NCBI RefSeq assembly: GCF_021535135.1
Contig: NZ_CP091036.1
Location: forward strand, 3,286,001 to 3,350,000
DNA length: 64,000 bases
Source: Antarcticibacterium sp. 1MA-6-2
GTDB lineage: Bacteria > Bacteroidota > Bacteroidia > Flavobacteriales > Flavobacteriaceae
Direction of reading: 5' to 3'
A program made the position numbers and the translations under genes. Every line of letters begins with the position of its first letter. The stretch's first letter is position 1. Positions 10,385 through 20,102 of this stretch are shown in pieces. The notes under the pieces were generated by a model, which saw only the letters and a list, made by a program, of their open reading frames with translations, was not told where the DNA came from and searched no databases.

Positions 10385-12162
10385 ATGCGATTTGTAAACC
10401 GAATAATCTTTATAATTATTACCTCTTTTTATTGTTTCACATCTTTAGCCCAAACAGCGGAAGATAATTCTGGATCTGAAAAAATAAGGTTAAATCAAAT
10501 AGGATTTTATCCTGAAGGACCTAAAACAGCGGTGATTTTGGGCGCAGAGAATCTGAATTTTGAGATATTAAAAGCAGATAGTAAGGAGGAGGTTTTCTCC
10601 GGAACCCTTTCGAAGGAAATGGAGTGGCCGCATAGCAAAGAAATGGTCCGGCAGGCAGATTTTTCCTCGTTTACCAAACCGGGAGATTATGTTCTGCACA
10701 TTTCCGGAATAGGTAACAGCTTTACTTTTGAGATACGTGAAGATGTGCATCTGGAACCTGCAAAAGCCAGCTTAAAGGCTTTTTATTTTCAGAGAGCTTC
10801 TACAAATCTTACTGAAGAATATGCCGGAAAATGGGCCAGAGAGGTGGGACATCCTGATACTGCTGTAAAAGTACATAATTCGGCAGCTACGGAAAAAGAC
10901 TTACTGGCTCTGAAATCTCGGGAGCGAAAGGATGGTACGATGCGGGAGATTATAATAAATATATTGTGAACAGCGGGATAACGATGGGCACCTTGTTGTC
11001 ATTATATGAGGATTTTCCTCAATATATTGATACCATAAATCTGAATATTCCAGAGAGCGGAAACACAATTCCGGATCTGCTGGATGAAACCCTCCACAAT
11101 CTTAGGTGGATGATGACCATGCAGGATGAAGACGGCGGAGTTTACCATAAATTGACCACTGCTGAATTTGAGGGAGCGGTGAAGCCTGAAGAGGCGGTTA
11201 ATCAACGTTGGGTTGTGCAGAAAGGAACCGCTGCTACCCTGGATTTTGCAGCAGTTACTGCACAGGCCTCCAGGATATTTCAAGAATATCAGAAAGAATT
11301 ACCCGGATTAGCAGACTCTTTGCTGGTGATGAGCAAAAAAGCTTATACCTGGGCCAAAGAAAATCCGGAAGTTGCTTATATCCAAAAGAATCTAAAAGAA
11401 CTTACTATAAACACAGGCGCCTATGGAGATGGTAAATTTGCCGACGAATTTCAATGGGCTGCAATAGAATTATTTGTTACCACCGGAGATGAGAAGTTCT
11501 ATAAGGATTCTGATATTGAAAAAGACGCTGTCGAAGCCTTTGGCATTCCATCCTGGCCAAATGTAAATACTCTTGCACTATATACTTTGGTAAGGAACAG
11601 AAATAAACTTAAGACAAATAGTATAGTTAATATTTCCTCCATTGAGAGTAAAGTAATTGAGATGGCAGAGGAACTGGTAGAACATTCTAAAGAATCTGCA
11701 TACGCTACCCCAATGGGTGACAAATCATCAAATTTTGTATGGGGAAGTAATTCCGTAGCCGGAAATCAGGGTGTGTTGCTTATAAATGCTTACCTGCTTA
11801 CGGGAGACGAAAAATATTTAAATGCGGCTAACCATAATCTGGATTACCTATTAGGAAGAAATGCCACGGGTTTTTCCTTTTTAACCGGGTTTGGCAAGAA
11901 ATCAACAAAAGATCCACATCACCGCCCTTCTGAGTCCGATGATCAGGAAGATCCTGTCCCTGGTTTATTAGCTTACGGACCGAACCCTGGGCAACAGGAC
12001 AAAGCATATTGCGAGGGAAAATATACAGATGCGCATAAATATCCGGCTACCTCCTATATCGATGATCGCTGCAGTTATGCCAGTAATGAAATCGCCATAA
12101 ACTGGAATGCTCCGTTTGCCTATTTGGCAAATGGAATAGAAGCCTTAAGAAACAAAAAATAA
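10385..12162 (+). CDS. Secreted glycoside hydrolase family 9 (endoglucanase-like), one frameshift
   Basis: The product is 592 aa after repair. The signal peptide (residues 1-23, ending 'TSLAQ') is followed by an N-terminal cellulase Ig-like domain ('RLNQIGFYPEGPKTAVI', about residues 32-115). The GH9 (alpha/alpha)6 catalytic domain follows. Catalytic landmarks are 'GWYDAGDYNKYIVNSG' (nucleophile/base aspartates), 'DPHHRPSESDD' (active-site His) and 'ASNEIAINWNAP' (proton-donor Glu). The frame is lost near 10918-10925, where the string TCTCGGGAGC appears to lack one C; 'SPGAKGWYDAGD' or similar would be expected. This break is not a clear RCCGGY site. The enzyme probably cleaves beta-1,4-glucans or oligosaccharides at the cell surface; no SusCD pair is nearby. 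Confidence 0.88.
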
Positions 12163-12220
12163 CCTGTTAACTAAGTGGCTGGATTTCATCCTCCCGCTGT
12201 TGGACCTTCGATTATCAAAA

Positions 12221-12265
12221 AAAAATTAAAGGCACGGAAGAATTTCCTCTGTGCCTTTAATTTTT
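12221..12265. terminator. Bidirectional terminator between GH9 and ssb
   Basis: A 15-base perfect stem (12221-12235 with 12251-12265) with A-tracts and T-tracts on both sides can terminate the GH9 transcript on the plus strand and ssb on the minus strand. Confidence 0.85.
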
Positions 12266-12284
12266 GAAAATGGTATTAACGAGG

Positions 12285-12620
12285 TTATTTCCCGCCCATC
12301 AAAAGCAATTCACTGCAAATTACTTCAGTAACATATCTCTTTTGTCCGTCTTTATCTTCGTAGCTGCGGCTGGTTAATTTACCTTCAATACCAACTTCTT
12401 TTCCCTTAGGAACGTAATTTTCAATAAGTTCAGCGGTTTTTCCCCACGCAACTATATTGTGCCATTGAGTATCTGTAATTTTTTCGCCTTTTGAATTTTT
12501 ATAGGATTCATTTGTAGCGATAGAAAATTTGGCGAGTTTCTTTCCGGATTCAAGGTTTACGATTTCAGGAATGTTACCTACGTGACCAATTAATTGAACT
12601 TTGTTTCTTAGAGTGCTCAT
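12285..12620 (-). CDS. ssb: Single-stranded DNA-binding protein, short form
   Basis: The product is 111 aa: one OB fold with 'LRNKVQLIGHVGNIPEI', 'KLAKFSIATNESY', 'DTQWHNIVAWGKTAELIENY', 'KGKEVGIEGKLTSRSYEDKDGQKRY' (two fragments of the standard SSB core). The protein ends right after the fold and lacks the acidic partner-binding tail (DDDIPF type) of the main SSB. It may therefore be a second, specialised SSB rather than the replication one. It is transcribed divergently from the helicase-like gene. Confidence 0.93.
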   Translation of the reverse strand: MSTLRNKVQLIGHVGNIPEIVNLESGKKLAKFSIATNESYKNSKGEKITDTQWHNIVAWGKTAELIENYVPKGKEVGIEGKLTSRSYEDKDGQKRYVTEVICSELLLMGGK

Positions 12621-12719
12621 AACTTTAGAATTTATTGCAGTTGAAAATCATTAGTTCATTTCAACGAGACAAACATATTGCGGTTCTTAAATCGTAATCG
12701 GTTGGGAATGATTTGTTTT

Positions 12720-12741
12720 CGTTTACTTGCGTTTGTAAACG
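12720..12741. promoter_or_regulatory. Inverted repeat in the ssb / helicase-like divergent region
   Basis: CGTTTAC (12720-12726) is inverted as GTAAACG (12735-12741) with an 8-base spacer, embedded in a run of related GTTTGT strings. It lies between two divergently transcribed genes (gap 12621-12866), a position that would suit an operator. No known regulator site is recognised. Confidence 0.35.
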
Positions 12742-12866
12742 TTTGTTGTCGGTTATAAAAGAAATAAAAGATTTGTAAGGCCTCTTAAATCCTGCAATGT
12801 TACCTTTACAAAAAACTTTATCACTTTTTTGTCTTTAACATCAGGTTTACTAATAAATCTTACAGA

Positions 12867-13484
12867 ATGTCTTTTAAAAAATTAAATCCGCCGCTTTTGG
12901 AAGCTCTTGACCGTCTGGGATATGAGGAGCCTTTGCCATTTCAGAAGATTGCTATTCCAAAAATTAAAAGCGGGAAGAATTTGTTAGCAATTGCCCCGCA
13001 CGGCAGCGGCAAAACCACTACAGTAATTATAAATACAATCCAGACTTTAAATAGTGAGGCTTTTGAAGATGCCCCCAGAGCTTTAATTGTAGTAAAAGAT
13101 AAAGAGGCTGCCCTGGAGCTTGAAGAGGAATTCCGCAAATTTATAAGGCACATGGATCTAAGGATCTTTAGTGCTTACGATAAACCCGATTTAGATGTTC
13201 AGAAAGGTGAAATTTACGAAGGAGTAGACATTGTGATAGCCACACCTCAAAAGCTATTTAAGCTTTTTAAGGCAACCGGAATTAATGTGAGTCAGCTAAA
13301 ACTTTTTATTGTTGAAGATGCAGAATTCCTTCTCAATATAAAAGATTACAACAATCTCGTCAAGATCCCGGAACATATTTCGAAATGCCAGTATCTGGTA
13401 TTTGCACAGGAATTTAATTCAAAGCTTGAAAGACTTCAGGAAAATTTCATGGCACATTCTGAATTTGTGGATTTTAAAGATTAG
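12867..13484 (+). CDS. Single-lobe DEAD-box-helicase-like protein
   Basis: The product is 205 aa and resembles only the first RecA lobe of a DEAD-box RNA helicase. The Q motif is 'GYEEPLPFQKIAIPKI', Walker A is 'APHGSGKTT', motif Ia lies near 'RALIVVKDKEAALELEEEF', and motif Ib is 'IATPQKLF'. The DEAD tetrapeptide is replaced by EDAE in 'IVEDAEFL'. The motif III SAT is replaced by FAQ, and lobe 2 is absent. The stop is followed by a normal intergenic gap, so this is not a frameshifted longer gene. It may bind ATP but is unlikely to unwind RNA alone. Similar short proteins occur in Flavobacteria as far as I know; the function is unknown. Confidence 0.75.
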   Translation: MSFKKLNPPLLEALDRLGYEEPLPFQKIAIPKIKSGKNLLAIAPHGSGKTTTVIINTIQTLNSEAFEDAPRALIVVKDKEAALELEEEFRKFIRHMDLRIFSAYDKPDLDVQKGEIYEGVDIVIATPQKLFKLFKATGINVSQLKLFIVEDAEFLLNIKDYNNLVKIPEHISKCQYLVFAQEFNSKLERLQENFMAHSEFVDFKD

Positions 13485-13629
13485 ATGATCCACGATTGTA
13501 TTCCTGAGCTTTATAAAGTTTTTAATATTTGTTATAGACTCATCCTCCGGGATTATCTTTAAATTAAGGTAATAAATATAAAAGCCTTGGTTCTTTCATG
13601 ATCTAAACTTTTATCACCTCATTTTAAAT

Positions 13630-14049
13630 ATGAAATTCCTCTTCACCTTTATTTTTCTGATTATGACAAGCGCTAATGCACAAGAACTTTCTTCACACCA
13701 ATGGGAGAATAGAATTCTTCTGATTTTTACCGAAAACAAAAATAATCCTGATTTTGAAAAACAAATTTCAGCTTTAAAGGAAAACCGAAAAAAACTGGAA
13801 GAAAGAAAACTTGTAGTTTATCAAATAACTTCAAAACAATTCAAAAAAGACCTTGAGGAAAATTCAGAATGGCAGAAAAATGAACAATTGTATATTAATA
13901 AAACTACCGATTCTCCTTTTGAGATTCAGCTAATCGGATTAGACGGAGGTATAAAAATGACAGAACGGAATTTTACTGATCCGCAGGAAATCTTCAGCAA
14001 AATCGACAGTATGCCAATGCGCAGGGCAGAGATGAGAGATAGTAATTAG
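13630..14049 (+). CDS. DUF4174-type secreted protein
   Basis: The product is 139 aa with a signal peptide ('FLFTFIFLIMTSANAQ', cut after ~18 residues). The family hallmarks are visible: 'HQWENRILLIFTENKNN' at the start of the mature part, 'LVVYQIT' in the middle, 'IQLIGLDGGIKM' and the ending 'IDSMPMRRAEMRD'. DUF4174 proteins look thioredoxin-like but lack a CxxC pair, and none is present here. The role is unknown. Confidence 0.8.
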   Translation: MKFLFTFIFLIMTSANAQELSSHQWENRILLIFTENKNNPDFEKQISALKENRKKLEERKLVVYQITSKQFKKDLEENSEWQKNEQLYINKTTDSPFEIQLIGLDGGIKMTERNFTDPQEIFSKIDSMPMRRAEMRDSN

Positions 14050-14223
14050 ACTTATTAAATAAGCTGTAAAAGCTAAAACTGACTTAATACGCTCCACTTT
14101 CCGAAGTAGATTTTTTATCTTGTAGAGACTACTTGAAAGCACAATTTTCAAGAATCCTAAAATTTAAAATCAGAACCAATTATCCAAAAATGGTTCTATT
14201 AAACAAGATTTTCAACAGAAAAT

Positions 14224-15488
14224 ATGCGTCAGTTAATTATTAAAATTCCAAAGGGGCACAAGGAAGAGGTTAACAAGATTGTAAAGAAATATGAAGGTAA
14301 AAACACCTTTAACCTATCCAGTGAAGAGGGAGACGTTTTTTATATTTATTTGCCAAACCAAAAGGTTAATGATTTCCTGAAGGAGATTGATGAATTTGAA
14401 AAACCTGAGATCACCCTTATTCCGAGGGGGGTGATTTCTTTATATCCGCTTAAGATCTGATTCTCCCGACCAGGTAGCTGATGTGCAGCCAAAAAGTTCG
14501 CTTGAGATTTATCTTGGTGGGATCCAAAGTGTGGGTTCTATGTTCGGACTTTTCGGCTATTCCTTTGTGGCGGGAATTATTGTGTGGATCGGTTTGTTCA
14601 CCTCAACTTCATACCTGTTAGTTGCTGCTATGTTAGTTGCTCCATTTGCAGGCCCTGCGATGAATGCAGCGCTGGCGACTGCTGCGGGAAAATTAGATCT
14701 TCTAAAAACCAGTCTTGCCAGATATGCACTTGCAATATTCACAGGAATTTTAACAAGCTTTTTATTGACACTCCTGTTTCCTCTCAATACTTTAACTCCT
14801 CTAATGGAGCAGGTGAGCCAGGTGTCGAAATTCGCCTTATTTCTACCTATAATTTCAGGATTTGCAGGAGCGATTAATATTTGTCAAAGTGAACGGGACA
14901 GCCTTGTATCTGGTGCTGCGGTAGGAATTTTAGTTGCAGCTTCTCTTGCCCCGCCTGTGGGACTCGTGGGTATTGGTCTTTATATGATGGACTGGCTTAG
15001 TTGTATTCAGTAGTCTTTTCAGGATAGCTTTACAGTTGTTAGGAATCCATTTGGCCGCTACTCTGGTGTTTTATTTCTACGGAAAAGTAACTCCTAATGG
15101 AGTACGATTTCTAAAAGGAAGCAAAAAGGCCGGAATTATTACCACTTTGGTCGTTGCCGTAGGAATAGGCGCTATGATGTTCTGGCAATTTAATCAGCCG
15201 CCTTACCTTAGGAAGGCCAGTATGAATACCGAACTTGCCAAAGTTTTGACTAAAGAGCTGAATAAGCTGGAGTACATTAAAGTTTTAAGTAAGGACGTAA
15301 CTTTTACTAATGAAATGATTGATGACCGCTCAATAGCAAAATTTGAGGCTACTTTACTTCCAAAAGATACCTCTATAGGGCAGGAAGAATTGAAATCTTT
15401 AGTAATAGATCATCTGAAGGAGAATATGAAATATCCGTACAGGAATGATATATATGAAGTATTTCAGATTAATGTAGTTACAGATTGA
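14224..15488 (+). CDS. DUF389 (TIGR00341) membrane protein (two scars)
   Basis: After repair the gene has 421 codons. The N-terminal ~75 residues form a soluble domain ('RQLIIKIPKGHKEEVNKIV'). Several membrane segments follow ('SYLLVAAMLVAPFAGPAMNA', 'ILTSFLLTLLFPL', 'GILVAASLAPPVGLVGIGLY'), with the proline/alanine-rich DUF389 signature, and then a C-terminal soluble part. Breaks are at 14449-14455 (CTTAAG, probably GCCGGC, giving 'LYPPAS-DSPDQVADVQP') and at 14995-15001 (GCTTAGT for GCCGGT, giving 'MMDWPVVFSSLFR'). The function of the family is unknown. It is followed by another membrane gene on the same strand. Confidence 0.8.
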
Positions 15489-15597
15489 ATTATATTTTAT
15501 AAAATAAGATCATATTTTTAAAATAAAAATTGACTTTAAACTGCAGCAGCGAAAATCTGTAAACCACTTTCCATCATTCATAAACACAAACTGGTAA

Positions 15598-16125
15598 ATG
15601 GATAAAATTGAAATTTATTGGAATGGTTTTGAACCCCTGGTAAGGATATTAATTGTAGGAACTTTAGCTTATATAAGTATAGTTTTGGTACTGAGGATGT
15701 CAGGGAAAAGAACCCTGGCAAAAATGAACGCTTTTGATTTTGTAATTACTGTTACCATTGGTGCTGTTTTTGGACGGGTGTTAACTGCGAAAAACGTGGC
15801 TATTTCTGAAGCAGTTACTGCTTTTGTTTTGCTGGCTTTTCTACAGTTTATTTTTAGCTATGTCGAAACTCGCTCTTCTTCCTTCAGGAAGATTTTTACT
15901 GCCCGGCCAAAGATGATTTATTATAAAGATAGTTTTATTGAAAAAAATCTTCGGAAGGAAAGGCTCGTTAAAAGTGATGTTCTGGGAAGTATCCGGAAAA
16001 AAGGTATTGGAAGCCTTGAGGAAGTAGAAGCTATTATTCTCGAAGCAGACGGAACAATATCAGTTATAGAAAAAGCTAGCAATAGAAGGAATACTACTTA
16101 TGATGATCTCCTGGAAAAAAAATAA
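15598..16125 (+). CDS. DUF421 (YetF-like) membrane protein
   Basis: The product is 175 aa. Three N-terminal hydrophobic segments ('ILIVGTLAYISIVLVLR', 'FDFVITVTIGAVFGRVLT', 'AVTAFVLLAFLQFIFSY') are followed by the cytosolic YetF domain with 'ARPKMIYYKDSFIEKNLRKE' and 'LEEVEAIILEADGTISVI'. The motif 'RMSGKRTLAKMNAFDFVI' is characteristic. YetF-like proteins are linked to spore or membrane physiology in Bacillus; the role here is unknown. The frame is intact. Confidence 0.85.
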   Translation: MDKIEIYWNGFEPLVRILIVGTLAYISIVLVLRMSGKRTLAKMNAFDFVITVTIGAVFGRVLTAKNVAISEAVTAFVLLAFLQFIFSYVETRSSSFRKIFTARPKMIYYKDSFIEKNLRKERLVKSDVLGSIRKKGIGSLEEVEAIILEADGTISVIEKASNRRNTTYDDLLEKK

Positions 16126-16233
16126 ATTTTTAAGTTTAGAATAGCAATTCATCAGTCTAACAAAAATACCTCCGCTTCCCCGTAAATATGTATCTTGGAG
16201 GTTCTCAATTTCAAATATTCAGGATTAGCAACT

Positions 16234-18414
16234 ATGATAAAAAAATTCCCCGGTAGTTTGTGTTTTTTATTTTTAGCACTTTCAGCATTTTCTCAAACTT
16301 CAGAAAAAAAGTATATACCGCCGCCGATTATGAAGAGGCTGTAAACTCCCTTGGTTTTAATACCTATAATCTTGTAGATCGTGCTTCAGTTCGTCCAAAC
16401 TGGCTGGAAGATGGCAGGTTCTGGTATGAAGTTTCTACCAATGCCGGAAAGGGGTTTGTGTTAGTAGATCCCGCTAAGAAGAGCAGAAAAACAGCAGCTT
16501 CTAAAGAGGAATTGTTGAAAAATGTAAAAGTTCCTGATGAAGCTAAGCAAGCCAAAACTTCCCGGAATGAAGTAGTTTCTCCCGATGGTAAAAATGCAGT
16601 TTTCATCCGGGACTGGAACTTGTGGATGAAAAATCTGGAAACTGGCGCAGAAACTCAGTTAACAACAGATGGCACAGAAAATTTTGGTTACGCAACAGAT
16701 AACGCTTAGCTGGAGAAAAAGTGACAGGCCTATTGTACTTTGGTCGCCGGATTCTAAAAAATTAGCTACTTATCAGCAGGACCAGCGGCACGTAAGCGAC
16801 ATGTATTTGGTGACTACAAATGTGGGAGAACCAAAATTGCAAGAGTGGAAATATCCGCTGCCTACAGATGAGGATATAATTAAAATTGAGAGAGTTATTA
16901 TTGAAGTAGATGAACCTAAGGTGATACGGCTGAAAACGCCTGCAGACCCGCGTAGGGGAACTTTATGTGACGATATTTCCTGTTCAGGTGCTTTTGATGA
17001 TAATCAGTGGAATGAAGATGCATCAAAATTAATGTTCGTTTCCACTTCCAGGGATCATAAGGAAGCTAAATTAAAAATTGCTGATGCTTCTACAGGAGAA
17101 GTAAAAAATGTTTTTGAAGAGGTAGTTGCAACTCAATATGAATCAGGACAGGGTTCTATAAACTGGAAATACCTTCCCGCGTCTAATGAAATTATCTGGT
17201 ATTCTGAAAGAGACAACTGGGGTCATTTATACCTTTACAACCTGGAAACGGGAGAGTTAAAAAACCAGATAACCAGAGGAGATTTTGTAGTTACAGAACT
17301 TCTGGAAGTTGATAAGAAGAACAGAGTCCTGTATTTTTTTGCTAATGGTAAGGAAGAGGGCAGAGACCCTTATTTCACTCATTTATATCGTGTCAATTTC
17401 AATGGGAAAAACCTGCAATTGTTGACTCCGGAAAATGGGAACCATAGTGTAAGCTTCTCGCCAAATGGTAAATATATAGTAGATACCTACAGCCAGCCAG
17501 ATGTTGCTCCTGTAACAGAATTAAGGGACAGAAAAGGGAAATTGGTCATGGAACTGGAAAAGGCTGATATTTCTCGTTTAGAAGCTACAGGATGGAAACC
17601 GCCGCAGCCGTAACGGTTAAATCCAGCAATGGAAAGTGGGATCTATACGGGTTGATGTTTACCCCCACGAATCTTGATGAGTCAAAAAAGTATCCCGTCG
17701 TCAACTACATCTATCCCGGACCTCAGGGCGGGGGAGTGGGAAGCCGCTCTTTCTCACCTAGCCCGGTCTGATCATCAGGCTTTGGCTGAACTCGGCTTTG
17801 TAGTTGTTGTAATTGACGGCACCTGTAATCCTGATCGTTCCAAGGCTTTTCACGATGCCTGCTATGGAAATATGGCAGACAATACCTTAGAAGATCAAAT
17901 GTCGGGTATAAGACAACTTGCTGAGAAATATCCTTACCTGGATCTTGATAAAGTAGGAGTTTGGGGCCATTCCGGCGGGGGATATGCAACTGCTGCAGCA
18001 ATGTTTCGTTATCCGGAATTTTATAAAGTTGGAATTTCTGAATCAGGAAACCACGACAACCGGAATTATGAAGATGACTGGGGCGAAAGATATATTGGTC
18101 TTCTGGTTAAAGATGAAGAGGGGAAGGATAATTATGATGTACAGGCTAACCAGAATTTTGCTGAAAATCTACAGGGAAAATTACTTCTCGCCCACGGTGG
18201 AATGGATGACAATGTACCGCCATATAATACATATTTAGTTGTTGATGCGCTGATAAAAGCGAATAAGGATTTTGATCTTATAATATTTCCAAATGCCAGG
18301 CATGGTTATGGGCAGGACAGCTATTATATGATGCGACGCAGGTGGGATTACTTTGTGGAGCATTTATTAGGTGCTGAGCCACCAAAAAACTTTGAAATCA
18401 CCAGAAATCAATAA
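16234..18414 (+). CDS. Dipeptidyl peptidase IV-type S9 peptidase (four small indels)
   Basis: Secreted serine peptidase, 726 aa after repair. It has a signal peptide ('SLCFLFLALSAFSQ'), an N-terminal beta-propeller, and an alpha/beta-hydrolase domain carrying the triad: Ser in 'GVWGHSGGGYAT', Asp in 'AHGGMDDNVPPYN', His in 'PNARHGYGQ'. Four breaks are present. An A-run at 16309-16315 is one base short ('SEKKVYTAADYEEA' expected). GCTTAGC at 16704-16710 stands for GCCGGC ('TDNAGWRKSDRP'). GCCGT at 17607-17611 stands for GCCGGT ('PPQPVTVKSSNG'). ACCTAGC at 17756-17762 stands for ACCGGC ('SFSPARSDHQALAELGF'). The net change is zero, so the first and last parts share a frame. It removes N-terminal X-Pro dipeptides in the periplasm. 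Confidence 0.9.
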
Positions 18415-18417
18415 CAG

Positions 18418-18958
18418 ATGAGTTTTCCGGAAATAAAAACTGAAAGATTGCTCCTCAGGCAGTTTCAGCAGGACGACCTGGAAAACGTTTTTTATGGACT
18501 TTCTCATCCTGAAGTGATTCGGTACTATGGTGTGAACTATAAAAGCCTGGAAGAGACTCAGAAGCAGATAAAATGGTTTAGGGAGCTTGACGTAACCGGA
18601 ACAGGAATCTGGTGGGCCATAACTTCCTTGGAAGAGAAACAGTTCCTGGGCGGAATAGGAATAAACAGTCTAAATGAGGATCATCAAAAAGCTGAAATTG
18701 GATATTGGCTCCTCCCGGATTTTTGGGGAAAGGGTATAATTGCCGAGGCAGGCAGGGAATTGATACAGTATGCATTTAAAAACTTAAACCTGCATCGCAT
18801 TGAAGCTTACGTAGAAGATGGTAATCAAAATTCTGAAAAGTTGCTGGAGAAATTGGACTTCAACTATGAAGGTACCATGGGAGACTGTGAGATAAAGAAC
18901 GGCAATTTTATAAGCGTAAAAATTTACGCGAGGTTAAACAAAAAAACTAAGCAGTTAA
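18418..18958 (+). CDS. RimJ/RimL-type GNAT N-acetyltransferase
   Basis: The product is about 179 aa and starts three bases after the S9 peptidase stop, so the two are probably cotranscribed. The family pattern is clear: 'TERLLLRQFQQDD' at the start, the acetyl-CoA region 'IGYWLLPDFWGKGIIAEAGR', then 'NLHRIEAYVEDGNQNSEKLL' and 'LEKLDFNYEGT'. As written the frame runs to 18966. The last codons pass through ACTAAGC (18946-18952), which should be ACCGGC. With that repair the protein ends '..KKTGS' at 18958 and the hairpin below becomes perfect. Such enzymes acetylate N-termini of proteins or small amines; the substrate is unknown. Confidence 0.85.
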
Positions 18959-18972
18959 ATGCTTAGGTTTTT
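18942..18972. terminator. Terminator hairpin whose stem contains two RCCGGY scars
   Basis: As written, the arms AAAAACTAAGCA and TGCTTAGGTTTTT pair imperfectly around GTTAAA. If both scars are restored to CCGG, the arms become AAAAACCGGCA and TGCCGGTTTTT, a perfect 11-base stem with a T-run. This noncoding site supports the RCCGGY reading independently of any protein. Confidence 0.75.
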
Positions 18973-18989
18973 ATTTCTAATTATATGAT

Positions 18990-19277
18990 TTAATCTTTTC
19001 CTACAAATTTAAAGAACCTGCTTTCTCCGCCGTCTTTAGTTTCTTCCTGGTATAAAAATTCAAGGTCGTTTTCATCAAAAATGGTAAAGAATTGATCCCA
19101 GTCAATATTTTCAAGACTATCCTCTGCACCTCCCGGAAAATTAATTCTTAAGAGTCCTCCTCCTTTACCACTGTCTCCTGTTCCTTTCACAAGAGCTGGT
19201 TTTCCATCTCTTTCTTCCACCCACTTTTTAATTTTACTGTGGTCTGTCGTTGTTTTTGAATCGTGCTTTGCCATCAT
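18990..19277 (-). CDS. Small conserved hydrophilic protein ending the glycan operon
   Basis: The product is 95 aa, charged and soluble. Its start 'HSKIKKWVEERDGKPALVKG', then 'LLRINFPGGAEDSLENIDW', 'FFTIFDENDLEFLYQEET' and 'SRFFKFV' match a small family. I recall that family being labelled hypothetical or, misleadingly, 'branching enzyme'. No catalytic motif is evident. It is the last gene of the minus-strand cluster, 20 bases after the methyltransferase stop. The function is unknown. Confidence 0.6.
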   Translation of the reverse strand: MMAKHDSKTTTDHSKIKKWVEERDGKPALVKGTGDSGKGGGLLRINFPGGAEDSLENIDWDQFFTIFDENDLEFLYQEETKDGGESRFFKFVGKD

Positions 19278-19297
19278 TCTAATTTTTAATTAATAAA

Positions 19298-20092
19298 TTA
19301 TTTCTTCGTTTTCTTCATTACTTCCTCTTTCCAGTCCTTGCCAACCGCTGAAAGGTATTCAGAATAATTCCAGCTCTCCAGGCTGGATTTATTCTCCCCG
19401 TCCTTAACGGCAATATAAGTTTCATCTTCCGGCATACCTTCCACTTTAAATCCGCAACTGCGAAGCATAGAAATTATTCCCTGATGATTAGGTGCCCACC
19501 AGTTAGTTGGATCTCCTGCAAGCTTATTTTCAATAAAAGCCATAGAAGGCCAGGCATCAGTTTTCATGATCTCCCTCTTATGAAATTCAACATCGTCCGG
19601 CACCTGCATCTCATCCTTCCCCGGAAGGGAGAGGGTTTGAAAAACCATCATTTTCTTTGTTTTCTGCGACAGGATGTCTAACGCCAGTAAAGGGTATCTC
19701 AAGTGATAAAATACTCCCATAAACCACACGAGGTCAAATTGTTCTTCGGTATGGGCAAAATCGTAGACCTGCATCTGTTTAAAAGTGATTTTATCATCCA
19801 GTCCAAATTTTTCTGCTGTCCAGCGGGCCTGTTTTAAATAGTGCTCGTCCAGGTCAATTCCAGTTACTTCGGCTCCACGTTTTGCAAGTTCTATTGAATA
19901 AAATCCGGCATTACAGCCAATATCCAGAACTTTCCAGCCTGAAAGATCTTCGGGTACAGAATTTTTTATATTCTCCCATTTGAATGACGGAAAATTCCCC
20001 AGGAAATGATTGGGTGCAGTTTGTGTGCCATCCGGAAGGTGGATATTGTGAAACCAGGGTTCTAATTTTTTTACTTCTTCCTGTGTAGACAT
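19298..20092 (-). CDS. SAM-dependent methyltransferase of the glycan cluster (CmoB-like, TIGR04290 type)
   Basis: The product is 264 aa with a class I Rossmann methyltransferase core. Motif I is 'GWKVLDIGCNAGFYSIELAK', motif II is 'GAEVTGIDLDEHYLKQAR', and motif IV is 'EQFDLVWFMGVFYHLRYPLL'. The overall layout resembles the CmoB-type tRNA carboxymethyltransferases, but the position at the end of a glycosyltransferase operon points to a small-molecule or glycan substrate. The family matches, from memory, TIGR04290, found next to similar glycosyltransferases. It lies 10 bases after the preceding glycosyltransferase stop. Confidence 0.8.
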   Translation of the reverse strand: MSTQEEVKKLEPWFHNIHLPDGTQTAPNHFLGNFPSFKWENIKNSVPEDLSGWKVLDIGCNAGFYSIELAKRGAEVTGIDLDEHYLKQARWTAEKFGLDDKITFKQMQVYDFAHTEEQFDLVWFMGVFYHLRYPLLALDILSQKTKKMMVFQTLSLPGKDEMQVPDDVEFHKREIMKTDAWPSMAFIENKLAGDPTNWWAPNHQGIISMLRSCGFKVEGMPEDETYIAVKDGENKSSLESWNYSEYLSAVGKDWKEEVMKKTKK

Positions 20093-20102
20093 AATATTTT
20101 AT

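Noticed and set aside
14224..15488. Three separate small membrane genes
   Set aside because: The pieces join into one DUF389 protein with a whole number of codons after two repairs.
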